Positions 20,984-30,083 of a stretch of DNA of 64,000 bases are shown piece after piece. This DNA comes from Marinilabiliaceae bacterium. GTDB lineage: Bacteria; Bacteroidota; Bacteroidia; Bacteroidales; Marinilabiliaceae. The stretch lies in contig JAEINY010000003.1 of NCBI GenBank assembly GCA_016342595.1, forward strand, positions 1 through 64,000. The letters are read 5' to 3'. A model generated the notes under the pieces. It was not told the origin of the DNA, ran no database searches, and saw only the letters and a list, made by a program, of their open reading frames with translations. The first letter of the stretch is position 1. The number at the start of each line of letters is the position of its first letter. The position numbers and the translations under genes were made by a program.

Positions 20984-22522
20984 ATGGGTGTAGCGGGAAA
21001 AAAGGAAAAGAAATCGTTTGTCACCATCTTTCTGAACAGTGTGGAGCGTGTGGGTAATGTATTGCCCCATCCGGCCTTGTTATTTGGAATATTTGCAGTC
21101 ACTATATTGTTGTTCTCGGGTTTATTTGCCTGGATGGGCACAACCGCCTCTCATCCCACTACCGGAGAGGAGATTCAAGTCATCAATCTGCTGTCGGTAG
21201 AAGGATTACGGCGTATACTGATCGAAATGGTTAAGAACTTCACCAGTTTTGCGCCCATGGGGATTGTGGTGGTGGCCATGCTGGGGATTGGATTGGCTGA
21301 GAAATCAGATTTGATTGGCGCCCTCATTCGTAAGTTGGTCTTAGCAGCCCCTAAAAGTTTATTGACCTTCGTAATCATCTTTGCCGGTATCATGTCCAAT
21401 GTAGCCTCCAGTGTGGGCTATGTATTGTTGGTGCCGTTGGGAGGCATTATTTTTTTAGTGGCCAAACGGCATCCGTTGGTGGGTATGTCAGCTGCCTTTG
21501 CCGGTGTGTCGGGTGGTTTTAGTGCCAATCTGATTATTGGTACCATCGATCCTTTGTTGGCCGGTTTAACCGAAGAAGCCTCTCACATTGTGGACAAAGC
21601 CTATACGGTGAATCCGCTGAGCAACTATTACTTCATGGTGGTCTCTACATTTATGGTGGCTTTAGTGGGTACCTGGGTGACGGAAAAAATTATTGCGCCT
21701 CGTTTTGGTGAGTACAAAGGCGAAGTGTCTGAAGAGGAAACAAAGCTGGAGGCTTTATCCAAAACGGAAAAAAAGGGTGTACGCTGGGTAAGTATCGTAT
21801 CGCTGATCTTTCTGGGATTGATGGCTTGGGGATTGATTCCTTCAAACGGATTTCTGCGCGGTGCGGATGGCGGCTTGTTAACCTCACCACTGTTAAAAGG
21901 TGTGGTAGCTGTTCTGTTTTTGTGGGCCGGTGCATGTGGTATAGTCTATGGGATGATTACCGGAAAATATAAAGACAGTAAAGACATCATGGGGGCTATG
22001 GGAGAGGCGGCTAAGTCTCTAGGACCCTACCTGGTATTAGTGTTCTTTGCGGCTCAGTTTGTAGCCTATTTTAATTGGAGTAATCTCGGCTTGGTGATGG
22101 CGGTGAACGGTGCGAATGCCATTCGTGCTTTGGATTTGAGCGTAATCCCACTGATGTTGATGTTTGCCTTTTTCTGCGGGATGATTAACCTGGTGATGGG
22201 AAGTGCCTCGGCTAAATGGGCCTTATTAGCACCCATCTTTGTGCCGATGTTTATGATGTTGGGGTATTCACCTGAATTAACTCAAGTGGTATATCGCATT
22301 GGCGATAGTGCCACCAACATTGTTTCGCCCATGATGAGTTTCTTTGCCCTGATCATCGTCTATTTCCAAAAGTATGATGAGAAGGCGGGTATCGGTACCA
22401 TCATCTCAACCATGTTGCCCTATTCCATTGTATTTATGATATCCTGGATGATTCTGTTAGCCATATGGTTATTGACCGGCTTACCATTGGGACCAACAGG
22501 TGTGTTGCACTATGCCATGTAA
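20984..22522 (+). CDS. abgT: AbgT family transporter
   Basis: 512 residues, 11-13 membrane helices, with the AbgT family pattern (ERVGNVLPHPALLFGIF near the N-terminus, SNVASSVGYVLLVPLGG, and a C-terminal half with GDSATNIVSPMMSFF). AbgT carriers import p-aminobenzoyl-glutamate for folate synthesis; relatives MtrF and YdaH act as exporters of antimetabolites such as sulfonamides. Direction and substrate cannot be told from sequence. A candidate promoter (TTTG 20929-20932, TATTTTGC 20949-20956) gives it an independent unit. No terminator is seen downstream. Confidence 0.94.
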   Translation: MGVAGKKEKKSFVTIFLNSVERVGNVLPHPALLFGIFAVTILLFSGLFAWMGTTASHPTTGEEIQVINLLSVEGLRRILIEMVKNFTSFAPMGIVVVAMLGIGLAEKSDLIGALIRKLVLAAPKSLLTFVIIFAGIMSNVASSVGYVLLVPLGGIIFLVAKRHPLVGMSAAFAGVSGGFSANLIIGTIDPLLAGLTEEASHIVDKAYTVNPLSNYYFMVVSTFMVALVGTWVTEKIIAPRFGEYKGEVSEEETKLEALSKTEKKGVRWVSIVSLIFLGLMAWGLIPSNGFLRGADGGLLTSPLLKGVVAVLFLWAGACGIVYGMITGKYKDSKDIMGAMGEAAKSLGPYLVLVFFAAQFVAYFNWSNLGLVMAVNGANAIRALDLSVIPLMLMFAFFCGMINLVMGSASAKWALLAPIFVPMFMMLGYSPELTQVVYRIGDSATNIVSPMMSFFALIIVYFQKYDEKAGIGTIISTMLPYSIVFMISWMILLAIWLLTGLPLGPTGVLHYAM

Positions 22523-22819
22523 TGATTAAACGATAATCGATATAGATTATTACTACCCTTTCGGCGGCTGTAAGCCTAGGAAAAACGTTTTTACCAGCTA
22601 AAGAACAATCTTGTGCTGACTCCGACATCAGCAACGTAGTTCGGGACCCACTTCCTGGAGTTGATGTGAAGGCAGAAAGCTGTTTGAACAAGGTTCTTAA
22701 TCGGGTGAGTTCTTTCTGTCTCATTAACTGTAGGATTAGTGGGTGAACGAGTGGTGTAGTCGGCGGACTCTTTGTTTCCTTTTTCGACTGTAGGAGAAAG
22801 GAAAAGCCTCCACAGCCTG

Positions 22820-22837
22820 TCCCGATAACTATCGGGA
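22820..22837. repeat. Extragenic palindrome TCCCGATAACTATCGGGA
   Basis: Perfect 8-bp inverted repeat TCCCGATA / TATCGGGA around AC. Near-identical palindromes of the CCCGATAG-CTATCGGG type are common between genes in Bacteroidota, and a decayed relative appears near 47871-47890. No T tract follows, so it is not a standard terminator. Confidence 0.7.
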
Positions 22838-22992
22838 GCTTGAGTGGAAAATGGAAGTGATTAACTATCGTTCTGGGGATATCACTTTTTTTAAAACGAA
22901 TTCCCTGAAGTATAGCCCTGAAAGGGGTGACAAGTTGAAAAAATAGTAAATGCACCAAGTGTAGGAACCGCTCAGTCGGCTCAATTTGTTCA

Positions 22993-23202
22993 AATGTCAC
23001 TGGAAGGAGCCGGAAAGTCATGCGAAGGAGCGCACAAGTCACCTCCAAAATCGGACAAGTCACCTGAAGGAATGCATAAGTCACTGGAAGGAATAGACGA
23101 GTCACCTGAAGGAATGGACCAGTCAGCGTCAAAAATTCATAAGTCCCCTGAAGGAATGCAAAAGTCATTGGAAGGAATACATGAGTCGATCAAAATAACG
23201 AA
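22993..23202. repeat. Tandem array A: 10 units of 21 bp
   Basis: Ten head-to-tail units exactly in register, consensus about NNAGTCACCTGAAGGAATGNA. Units 3, 7 and 10 are a variant type in which GAAGGAAT is replaced by an AAAA-containing core. Per-unit divergence is high while length is strictly kept. Because 21 is a multiple of three, open frames cross it on both strands (heptad-like S-P-E-G-M on +), but there is no convincing start or composition for a gene. Confidence 0.85.
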
Positions 23203-23610
23203 TGAAGTCCTCGCTTTTTATCAGAAGAGATAACTGATCAAGCGATGGTCACCGTCTTTCAATCAATTGGGTAGAATCGTTTCCATTAGTTATGAATGCG
23301 TACATGAGGTGACGTGCATTAAAAACTTAGTTGATTATAATCATTGAACCCCTTCTATGTTGTAATCCAATGCTACTTGCAATAGAGGGTGTTCAGGAAT
23401 GAAAATAATTGCCACTAAGGCTCTATGTCACAAAGAGGACAAGCCAGCTATTGTTTGAATAATCAAAACTTTGTGTGGCTTAGTGACTTTGGGTCTTTGT
23501 GGCAAGAAGCTAAGAAATATTCGTTTTCGGACATTCCCCTACTTGTGCTCAATGGTGGTAAATGGTTAGTTTGAGTTCAACTCTTGAATCTCATTATGAT
23601 TTACTGGAGC

Positions 23611-23639
23611 AAAAAAAAGGCCCATATTAGTGGGGCCTT
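23611..23639 (-). terminator. Intrinsic terminator of the lipoprotein pair
   Basis: On the minus strand: AAGGCCC (23639-23633), 9-nt loop, GGGCCTT (23623-23617), then T's (A run at 23611-23616 on +). It lies 21 nt past the stop at 23660. Confidence 0.85.
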
Positions 23640-23659
23640 GTAAGGGGGATTATTGTTTC

Positions 23660-24661
23660 TTATTGGTTAATGACCATTACTTCCTCTTTGTTTCGTTTTC
23701 GTTTTTCAATTATTTTCCGCACATACAGGTTTTTGGTTACCTGACGTCCCAGGTTAATCAAGTCAATTTCGGCAGTAAGGAGCTCTTCGGTTTTAATAGT
23801 CGATTTCTTAAAAGCAGGAGAGGGGACATCGCCTGAATCAGAGCTTTTGGCCAATTCATTCATCAAATAACCTCCGGAGTAATGAAAGCGTACCGGAACG
23901 TTGGAAATGCCATTTGATGCGGAGTCTAATATAGAGAATCGTATATGACCTTCTTTTACCGTTTGGCCCGAAATAGTGACAATTTGGTCATAGTCGGCTT
24001 TAATTTTAAAGGCTTGAATTAATTTGACAATGCGATCTTTGCTTTCTGCAATTAAGTCCGTTTTTTCACCGTCTATGGTAGCCGCTGCTTCTTCATTCAT
24101 ATAACCGCTTAATACATCCATACACGCCGCATAAAGCTCAATGGCCGCGATCTGTTCACCCATTGCTTCCTTTTCCAGGGCTTGTTGGTATTTCAGTGTG
24201 GCATTTGATATAGCATCCGCTTTACGTTGGGCTTTACGGGTGTAAAACTCCTGTTTGGAGAGGCGATAATAGGCATAGTAGTTTTTATCATCCTGCCATT
24301 TATCCAGGTATTCGTATCCTTCTAAAAACTCCGATGAAGTCGCTTTGATCCGACTCTGAATGTACTCCCGAATACCATTGGTATCCTCTACTTTGTAGAA
24401 GTTGGATTCAGAGGATATTTGCGTGCTGATCTGTTTGGATAAATCAGACAAGGCTCGTTCTTTGGCTTTTTCTTCATAAAACATGGGGGCGCCTACCTTG
24501 GGCGTAATGCCAATGCCATACCAATAATTGGGATGGTGCGGACGCTCTTTCAGCCACATGGGTTTGCTCAATTCCAGTAATTCTGCTTGTTTCTTTTTGG
24601 AAGAGCAACTACTCAGAAGTAAGCTAAATGATAGAAGGATAAATAGAGAGTATTTAAACAT
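23660..24661 (-). CDS. LPP20-like lipoprotein
   Basis: 333 residues starting with a lipoprotein signal, MFKYSLFILLSFSLLLSSC19. The region after it (KPMWLKERPHHPNYWYGIGI and then an Ala/Ser-rich segment with ERALSDLSKQISTQISSES) is the pattern of LPP20/LpoB-like envelope lipoproteins. A helical stretch around 145-200 and a beta-rich C-terminal part (about 220-300) follow. It is the second gene of a two-gene unit, 8 nt after the larger lipoprotein gene. Role unknown; a periplasmic envelope complex with its partner is likely. Confidence 0.82.
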   Translation of the reverse strand: MFKYSLFILLSFSLLLSSCSSKKKQAELLELSKPMWLKERPHHPNYWYGIGITPKVGAPMFYEEKAKERALSDLSKQISTQISSESNFYKVEDTNGIREYIQSRIKATSSEFLEGYEYLDKWQDDKNYYAYYRLSKQEFYTRKAQRKADAISNATLKYQQALEKEAMGEQIAAIELYAACMDVLSGYMNEEAAATIDGEKTDLIAESKDRIVKLIQAFKIKADYDQIVTISGQTVKEGHIRFSILDSASNGISNVPVRFHYSGGYLMNELAKSSDSGDVPSPAFKKSTIKTEELLTAEIDLINLGRQVTKNLYVRKIIEKRKRNKEEVMVINQ

Positions 24662-24669
24662 AGTAATGA

Positions 24670-26061
24670 TTAGTTTTCCGGATTGTAAGCTTCAATTTGT
24701 TGAGCAATTTGGGTAGCACATTTATTCATCATCTCTTTTTCGATGCTACCTGTGCTTTTTATCTTTTTCGAATTGTTAAAGAGCTGGTGTAATTTATCCC
24801 GGGAACTACTATCGTCATATACCTTATCACTCTCCGAATCTTTATCCATGTACTTCCAGTAGCCTGGGACCAGTTGTTTGTAGTCGCCGTCAAAAGTGGC
24901 ATAATGGATCGTTGGTCTTTCTTCGTGCGAGAACACATCGGAGATGATAATTTCACCGTTTTCAATATTTACCAGCGCATATTCCATCACGTATTGAACG
25001 GTATTGTTTTGCTGGTATTCAAAGTAGCGAATTTTGTCATAGACGGTTTTCTCAACAGGAAGATTGGTTTCTTTATCGGTTACTTTAATAACGCGTTTGC
25101 GGTAAGCTTTCTTTTCAGATTTAGAAATCCTTCCTGTCTGTTTGGTGTACCTCACAATTTTGCCGGTCAGAATGGTTTTAGCTTGTACATCAGCCCCCAT
25201 CTTTTTCAACCATTGAACAGCTGCTGCCGGATCATTATTGATAGTAACATTCGACATGGAACTCACCACCTGATCGCTGATCACTTTATAAAAAGGTGAT
25301 TTCAGGTTGTTAATATGACTAACGATTATGGGCTTCAGTTGCATGGACACTTGCTTCTGCGTGGCATTGGAGTAACTGACGGGTACCAAGGCAATGGTGA
25401 TCATCGCTTTTTCCAGTGCCTCAGCTTTTAATTCAAGTGAGTTTTTGTATCCGCCGGTTCCCTTCAGAATGGTTTCATAGTCAGAATAGGCCTTTCGAAA
25501 TAAATTGTTGGCCTGGTATTCATTGGCTTGCCGGTAAATGGGTTCGTACTTAGCCGTGGTCCAATGGGTCTTGCTGTCTTTGTAGGATGCATGGATAGTC
25601 AATATCTCTGAAAATAACTGTTCAGCGCTGCTGAATTCTTCCAGATTTAGTGCTTTCATCGCATCCTGATAGACTTTATTCAGATACAGATCTTCCACTT
25701 CACGGTAGTAAGCTTTTTGTTCTTCGGATATGTGAACGGGGATGCCAACCGTTTTTAGTTTATTGAAATAGGCTTCAGCATCCCGAAAGGCATATACAGC
25801 GTCTTTGGCTGTTCCACTGGTATATTGATTTTTAAATTCTTTGATTTTATCTTCCAGTACCATTTGGCCGGTGCGTTGCAATCCTAATTTGGCATCAATG
25901 TTTTTATTATTGGCTTTTAGCGAACGGTAATACATGTCAGCAGCATCGGTGTATAAACCAGCCGTATCTAATTCAGCTGCTTTTTTCACATAACGTTTGC
26001 TGGCACATCCATGAAGTAATAGAACGGACAGCACCGTAATTAATAAGTAAATATGTTTCAT
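24670..26061 (-). CDS. TPR-like envelope lipoprotein
   Basis: 463 residues with signal MKHIYLLITVLSVLLLHGC19. Residues about 25-220 contain Tyr/Ala-rich helical repeats resembling tetratricopeptide units (AGLYTDAADMYYRSLKANNK, NLFRKAYSDYETIL). A mixed alpha/beta domain follows, with IALVPVSYSNATQ and a segment reminiscent of CsgG-like nucleotide-fold lipoproteins. Only 8 nt separate it from the LPP20-like gene, so the two products probably act together at the outer membrane. I do not recognise a named family. Confidence 0.8.
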   Translation of the reverse strand: MKHIYLLITVLSVLLLHGCASKRYVKKAAELDTAGLYTDAADMYYRSLKANNKNIDAKLGLQRTGQMVLEDKIKEFKNQYTSGTAKDAVYAFRDAEAYFNKLKTVGIPVHISEEQKAYYREVEDLYLNKVYQDAMKALNLEEFSSAEQLFSEILTIHASYKDSKTHWTTAKYEPIYRQANEYQANNLFRKAYSDYETILKGTGGYKNSLELKAEALEKAMITIALVPVSYSNATQKQVSMQLKPIIVSHINNLKSPFYKVISDQVVSSMSNVTINNDPAAAVQWLKKMGADVQAKTILTGKIVRYTKQTGRISKSEKKAYRKRVIKVTDKETNLPVEKTVYDKIRYFEYQQNNTVQYVMEYALVNIENGEIIISDVFSHEERPTIHYATFDGDYKQLVPGYWKYMDKDSESDKVYDDSSSRDKLHQLFNNSKKIKSTGSIEKEMMNKCATQIAQQIEAYNPEN

Positions 26062-26139
26062 TGTATTGGACTTTATTCTGAACTAAGCGTTATTTAACGT
26101 GAAGAAACGAAAAGTGTTCCAATTATTAAGAGAATCTGC

Positions 26140-26147
26140 TAGATTTG
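26140..26147 (+). promoter_or_regulatory. -7 box upstream of the K+ channel gene
   Basis: TAGATTTG matches TAnnTTTG exactly, 31 nt before the ATG. No clear TTG lies at the matching -33 distance, so only half of the promoter is seen. Confidence 0.5.
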
Positions 26148-26178
26148 TATTACGTCTATACAAAAAAGTCGTTTCAAT

Positions 26179-26847
26179 ATGATTTTGTCCAAAGGTTTTG
26201 CCAAAAACTTCAGTCAGATTGCCAGTAATTGGGGATTATTTGTCATTCTATCAATTACCATATTTATATTACCCATCCTATCAACCGTAATTCCCTATCG
26301 TTTGTTTGAAGTATTCCTTTCTCTTATTGTGCTATTGTCGGTTTATGCCACACGTGAGGATCGGAAAAAACGAGCGATGGTTCAGCTGGGCATTGCTATT
26401 TTAGCCATATGGGTCACCCGTATCATTGACATGCAAGGGCTTAATTTTTTAGCAAAAATTCTTTTGATTCTGTTTTTCATGGTACGCGTCTTTAAGTTTA
26501 TCCTGGCTGTATCCCGGAAATCAGATGTGAATTCTTTAGTCATTGTGGAAGCGATTAATGGCTATCTATTAATGGGAATAGGCTTTGGTGTGTTATTTAG
26601 TCTGGTGCTGACGGTTTTTCCCGGGTCCTTTAATTTTACTGCTTCCGTAGCGGGGAATGATTATTTTGATCCCATCTATTATGCTTTTGTTTCCATGACC
26701 ACACTTGGTTATGGTGATTTATTGCCTTTGAATCCTTTTGCAAAGTCCATGGCATTGTTAGTCACCTTGTGTGGGCAGTTCTACCTGGTGACAGTCATGG
26801 CTTTCCTGATTGGAAAACTATTGACACAAAAGTATGAAAAAGCGTAG
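26179..26847 (+). CDS. Ion channel with K+ selectivity filter
   Basis: 222 residues. About four N-terminal membrane helices (residues 15-115) precede a pore unit with filter T174-T-L-G-Y-G-D180, the K+ signature TxGYG, and an inner helix ending in GKLLTQKYEKA. The C-terminus stops right after the inner helix, so there is no RCK domain. The plan resembles bacterial Ion_trans_2 channels with a degenerate voltage-sensor-like N-terminus; few regularly spaced Arg residues are present, so voltage gating is doubtful. It is convergent with the next gene, with 5 nt between stops. Confidence 0.9.
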   Translation: MILSKGFAKNFSQIASNWGLFVILSITIFILPILSTVIPYRLFEVFLSLIVLLSVYATREDRKKRAMVQLGIAILAIWVTRIIDMQGLNFLAKILLILFFMVRVFKFILAVSRKSDVNSLVIVEAINGYLLMGIGFGVLFSLVLTVFPGSFNFTASVAGNDYFDPIYYAFVSMTTLGYGDLLPLNPFAKSMALLVTLCGQFYLVTVMAFLIGKLLTQKYEKA

Positions 26848-26852
26848 ATCCA

Positions 26853-27941
26853 TCAGATCATCATCTCAACAGTTGCACCATTGGTTAGTTGATAGCCTTT
26901 CATGAGATTGGCAGTGAGGCAGCTGTGAATGGGCAGGATGGCCATCAGATCACCCATTTTTATTTGGTTCATAACCCTATCACTTACCGTTATAATGCCA
27001 TGTTCCTGGGATACTTTGGAAACCAATCCCAGAACATCCCCGGAGTTCCAGTTTTGACCGTCAAATTTCACGGCTACGCCATAATAAGGATGGTCTTCAG
27101 CATCTTTAATGGTATCTTTAGAGAGATGAACAGCGCCGCCGTGGACAATGATTTCGCCACGCGAAGGGTATTTGGCCACCACCGGACAAATCAGACTAAT
27201 AGCAATGTCTGAACGCTGACAGGATCCAATGTGAGCTTGCATCTCATCATAAAATACAAAATTGCCAGGTCTTATTTCATCAAAATCAGAAAGATCCTCC
27301 ACGATTGAGCAGGAGGGCGTATCTCCATAGGAGATTTGAATCAATGGAAAATCGTTAGCCATGAATGTTTTCAGTGCTAACAGTTTTTGACGCGATACAT
27401 TCAGTATGTTTTTAATTTCATCCTTATTGGTTGTATTGTATGTATGGCCTGCATGACACAGAAAACCAATAAAAATAAGACGCTTACATGTTTTTAAGAC
27501 CCTCAGTAGTTGTTGCATGGTGTCGTAATCATCTGCATCCACACCGGTTCTGCCATAGCCCGTATCCGTTTTGATGTAAACCCCAACCGGATTGGATAAT
27601 TGCTTTTCCAGGTATTGAATGGTTTCAATCGATTCAACGACGATGTTCAGGTTAATTTCTTCTGCCAGATCATCAATAGCTGTCACCTCCAGAATGTTGG
27701 TAGGAAACGCTATGGTGATATCTGTCCAGCCGTTATGAGCAAAATACTCCGCCATTTTAACGGATGATACGGTACAGCATTGGATGTCAAACTCACGAAA
27801 CCAACTCGCCACTTCGGCTGATTGATGTGTTTTGAAATGTGGTCGGAGCAAGGTGTTGTTGCGTTTTGCTTTATTGACCATGCGCTCAATATTGGTGAGG
27901 CATTTGTTTTTATCCAAAAGTAAAGTGGGGCGAGTGATCAT
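26853..27941 (-). CDS. D-threonine aldolase / D-serine dehydratase-like PLP enzyme
   Basis: 362 residues with the alanine-racemase-type barrel and the fold-type III PLP lysine K37 in RPHFKTHQ. Near the C-terminus H339 and C341 (LPIHSC) match the metal-binding His-x-Cys of DSD1/D-threonine aldolase enzymes. These use PLP and a divalent metal to cleave D-threonine to glycine and acetaldehyde, or to deaminate D-serine. The substrate cannot be fixed from motifs. It appears to be a single-gene unit, and glyA is not linked to it. Confidence 0.88.
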   Translation of the reverse strand: MITRPTLLLDKNKCLTNIERMVNKAKRNNTLLRPHFKTHQSAEVASWFREFDIQCCTVSSVKMAEYFAHNGWTDITIAFPTNILEVTAIDDLAEEINLNIVVESIETIQYLEKQLSNPVGVYIKTDTGYGRTGVDADDYDTMQQLLRVLKTCKRLIFIGFLCHAGHTYNTTNKDEIKNILNVSRQKLLALKTFMANDFPLIQISYGDTPSCSIVEDLSDFDEIRPGNFVFYDEMQAHIGSCQRSDIAISLICPVVAKYPSRGEIIVHGGAVHLSKDTIKDAEDHPYYGVAVKFDGQNWNSGDVLGLVSKVSQEHGIITVSDRVMNQIKMGDLMAILPIHSCLTANLMKGYQLTNGATVEMMI

Positions 27942-28000
27942 ATCGTTAAAATTTTACTGTAAAAATAGGCATTTATGAGTTATTACTTTTAATTTTGAGA

Positions 28001-28498
28001 ATGGTTAAGATAGGAGGTGTAAGGCAAATCGTAATAGGTTGGGTTTATCTTTATTCTAAGCTGCGTCGATTCAAAGCAAAATCGGTCGAAATTGAATCTG
28101 TTAAATCAGAGATTCAGTTTCTTAATAAGACCTTTCCAGTACGTGAGTTTCGAATATATAATCGCACCAAAAAGTGTGTGGCCATCTCGAAGGTGATGGC
28201 CGGGCGATTTGAAGAAAAGGCCTATCATTATTGTGTTTCTTACGATCTTCATGTGAATGCATTGTATCGGCATAGGGGATATGCCGAAAAGATGCTTCGG
28301 CTTCACCTGGAATTTTGTCAAAAGGAAGGATTTGAGTTTCTCATCGGCGTTATCCGAAAAGAAAATGAAGCTTCTGTTTCGTTGTGCTCAAAACTCGGCT
28401 TCAAAATAATATACAATCCTAATGAACCTGTATCGGCTGTTCGGGAAGCTCAGCTTTATCGTGAGGATAATATGTGCGTTGCAGTATATGCATTGTAA
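28001..28498 (+). CDS. GNAT family N-acetyltransferase
   Basis: 165 residues from the ATG at 28001; a TTG six bases earlier is less likely. The acetyl-CoA-binding motif A is visible as LYRHRGYAEKML, followed by the typical GNAT ending (VRKENEASVSLCSKLGFK: an Asn-x-x-S-x-x-L-x-x-K-L-G-F pattern). Substrate unknown. It is convergent with purA, whose terminator lies between the two genes. Confidence 0.88.
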   Translation: MVKIGGVRQIVIGWVYLYSKLRRFKAKSVEIESVKSEIQFLNKTFPVREFRIYNRTKKCVAISKVMAGRFEEKAYHYCVSYDLHVNALYRHRGYAEKMLRLHLEFCQKEGFEFLIGVIRKENEASVSLCSKLGFKIIYNPNEPVSAVREAQLYREDNMCVAVYAL

Positions 28499-28503
28499 TT
28501 AAA

Positions 28504-28529
28504 AAGCCGGATGTCATGACACCCGGCTT
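28504..28529 (-). terminator. Intrinsic terminator of purA
   Basis: Stem AAGCCGG (28504-28510) / CCGGCTT (28523-28529), with an additional TGTC-GACA pairing inside. On the minus strand it is followed by a T run (A's at 28499-28505 on +). It sits 28 nt beyond the purA stop. Confidence 0.8.
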
Positions 28530-28557
28530 GCTTCTTTATCGTAATACTCGTCAGTTA

Positions 28558-29817
28558 TTATCGAACAATGGTTTGATCTCTATCCGGACCTACAGAAACA
28601 ATAGTAATAGGTACTTCCAGTTCTTTTTCAAGATAGGCAATGTAGTCTTTCAACTCTTGCGGAAATTGTGCTTCCGATTTAACACCTGTCAAATCTTGTT
28701 TCCATCCTGGGAGTTCAGTATAAACTGGTTCTACGTCATCCGTCAATTCAAATGGGAATTCTTCTGTAACCTGGCCATTCATTTTATAACCGGTAGCCAC
28801 TTTTATGGTTTCAAATCCACTTAATACATCACCTTTTGTCATGATCAGCTGAGTAACGCCATTAATCATCACAGAGTATTTCAAGGCAACTAAATCCACC
28901 CATCCACAACGACGAGGACGACCAGTTGTAGAACCGAATTCATTACCGGCTTTACGAAGGGCATCACCTGTTTCATCAAATAGTTCTGTTGGGAATGGGC
29001 CGCTTCCAACGCGTGTACAGTAGGCTTTGAAGATACCAAATACTTCGCCGATTTTAGTGGGCGCAATTCCCATACCCGTACAAGCACCGGCACAAATGGT
29101 GTTGGATGAAGTCACAAATGGATAGGAACCGAAATCAATATCCAGTAAGGTACCTTGAGCACCTTCAGCCAATATGCTTTTTCCGTTGCGCAGGTATTTG
29201 TTGATTTCATGCTCACTGTCAATCAGGATACAGCTTTTCAAGGTTTCAATACCTTCTTTTAAGCCTTCTTCAAATTTCTCAATGTCGTACTCAAAATCGT
29301 ACATCTGGAGTAATTTGATATGTTTTTCTTTTAAAGCTTCGTATTTCTCTTCGAAGTTATGCAGAATATCACCCACACGCATTCCGTTTCTACCGGTTTT
29401 ATCCATGTAAGTGGGGCCAATCCCTTTTAAAGTAGAACCAATTTTGGTTTTACCTTTTGAGGCTTCCGAAGCCGCATCTAATATGCGATGAGTAGGAAGA
29501 ATCAAATGGGCTTTTTTAGAAATGTGTAGGTTGCCCGTGATGTCAAATCCTTTTTCCTTCAATTGATCAATTTCATGTTTGAAAGTAATAGGATCGAGTA
29601 CCACACCATTGCCTACGATGTTGACTTTGTTAGTATGAAAAATACCGGACGGGATGTTGTGTAAAACGTGCTTAAAGTTGTCAAACTCTAACGTGTGACC
29701 GGCATTCGGACCTCCCTGAAAACGGGTAATGACGTCGTATTTTGGTGTTAAAACATCTACCACCTTACCTTTTCCTTCGTCTCCCCATTGGAGCCCCAAT
29801 AATACATCAACCTTCAT
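28558..29817 (-). CDS. purA: Adenylosuccinate synthetase
   Basis: 419 residues from the ATG whose first base is 29817 (MKVDVLLGLQWGDEGKGK). An upstream in-frame ATG at 29859 would add 14 unconserved residues. The GTP-binding GDEGKGK loop (12-18) and catalytic QGGPNAGHT are intact. PurA makes adenylosuccinate from IMP and aspartate with GTP, the committed step to AMP. It lies downstream of fur and relA/spoT on the same strand; PurA is a known (p)ppGpp-inhibited enzyme in other bacteria, so the neighbourhood is functionally coherent. Confidence 0.97.
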   Translation of the reverse strand: MKVDVLLGLQWGDEGKGKVVDVLTPKYDVITRFQGGPNAGHTLEFDNFKHVLHNIPSGIFHTNKVNIVGNGVVLDPITFKHEIDQLKEKGFDITGNLHISKKAHLILPTHRILDAASEASKGKTKIGSTLKGIGPTYMDKTGRNGMRVGDILHNFEEKYEALKEKHIKLLQMYDFEYDIEKFEEGLKEGIETLKSCILIDSEHEINKYLRNGKSILAEGAQGTLLDIDFGSYPFVTSSNTICAGACTGMGIAPTKIGEVFGIFKAYCTRVGSGPFPTELFDETGDALRKAGNEFGSTTGRPRRCGWVDLVALKYSVMINGVTQLIMTKGDVLSGFETIKVATGYKMNGQVTEEFPFELTDDVEPVYTELPGWKQDLTGVKSEAQFPQELKDYIAYLEKELEVPITIVSVGPDRDQTIVR

Positions 29818-30083
29818 TTTCTTATGCTTTAGATTTATGGCTATTGAGCCTGTTGGCATTTCTTTAGCCGCTTGGTTTATGTTTCGCTAAAATACCGGCG
29901 GCTCGAAATTTGCTTAGATCATTTGTTGTTGAACAGATGGCTAAACATTAAAAATCGGACTTTCAGGTCGCCCCAAAATTCCGATAGGTAAAAATAGATA
30001 TATTCTCCCTAAATGCGAATGCAATTATGGGATATTTTTCGATCAGTGTCCTTTTTTAACGTTTCTTATTTTTTTTATGAACG

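Larger units (their letters stand above)
22523..23659. other. 1.1-kb gene-free interval with repeats
   Basis: Lies between convergent genes. It holds a less AT-rich unique block (about 22555-22900), a perfect palindrome at 22820-22837, a 21-bp tandem array (22993-23202), and text such as AAACTTTGTGTGGCTTAGTG (from 23467), which resembles dispersed intergenic sequence common in Bacteroidota. A minus-strand terminator is at 23611-23639. Long open frames cross the array on both strands, but they are explained by the 21-bp (7-codon) period and do not look like real proteins. Confidence 0.6.

Noticed and set aside
22434-23168. 244-codon minus-strand open frame (hydrophobic T-F/L heptads)
   Set aside because: It runs through array A, the unexplained block and into the 3' end of abgT. 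Openness over the array follows from its 21-bp period, and the rest lacks protein-like composition.
22994-23233. 79-codon + strand frame with S-P-E-G-M heptads
   Set aside because: Wholly inside array A; most likely a by-product of the tandem repeat. Kept only as a finding.
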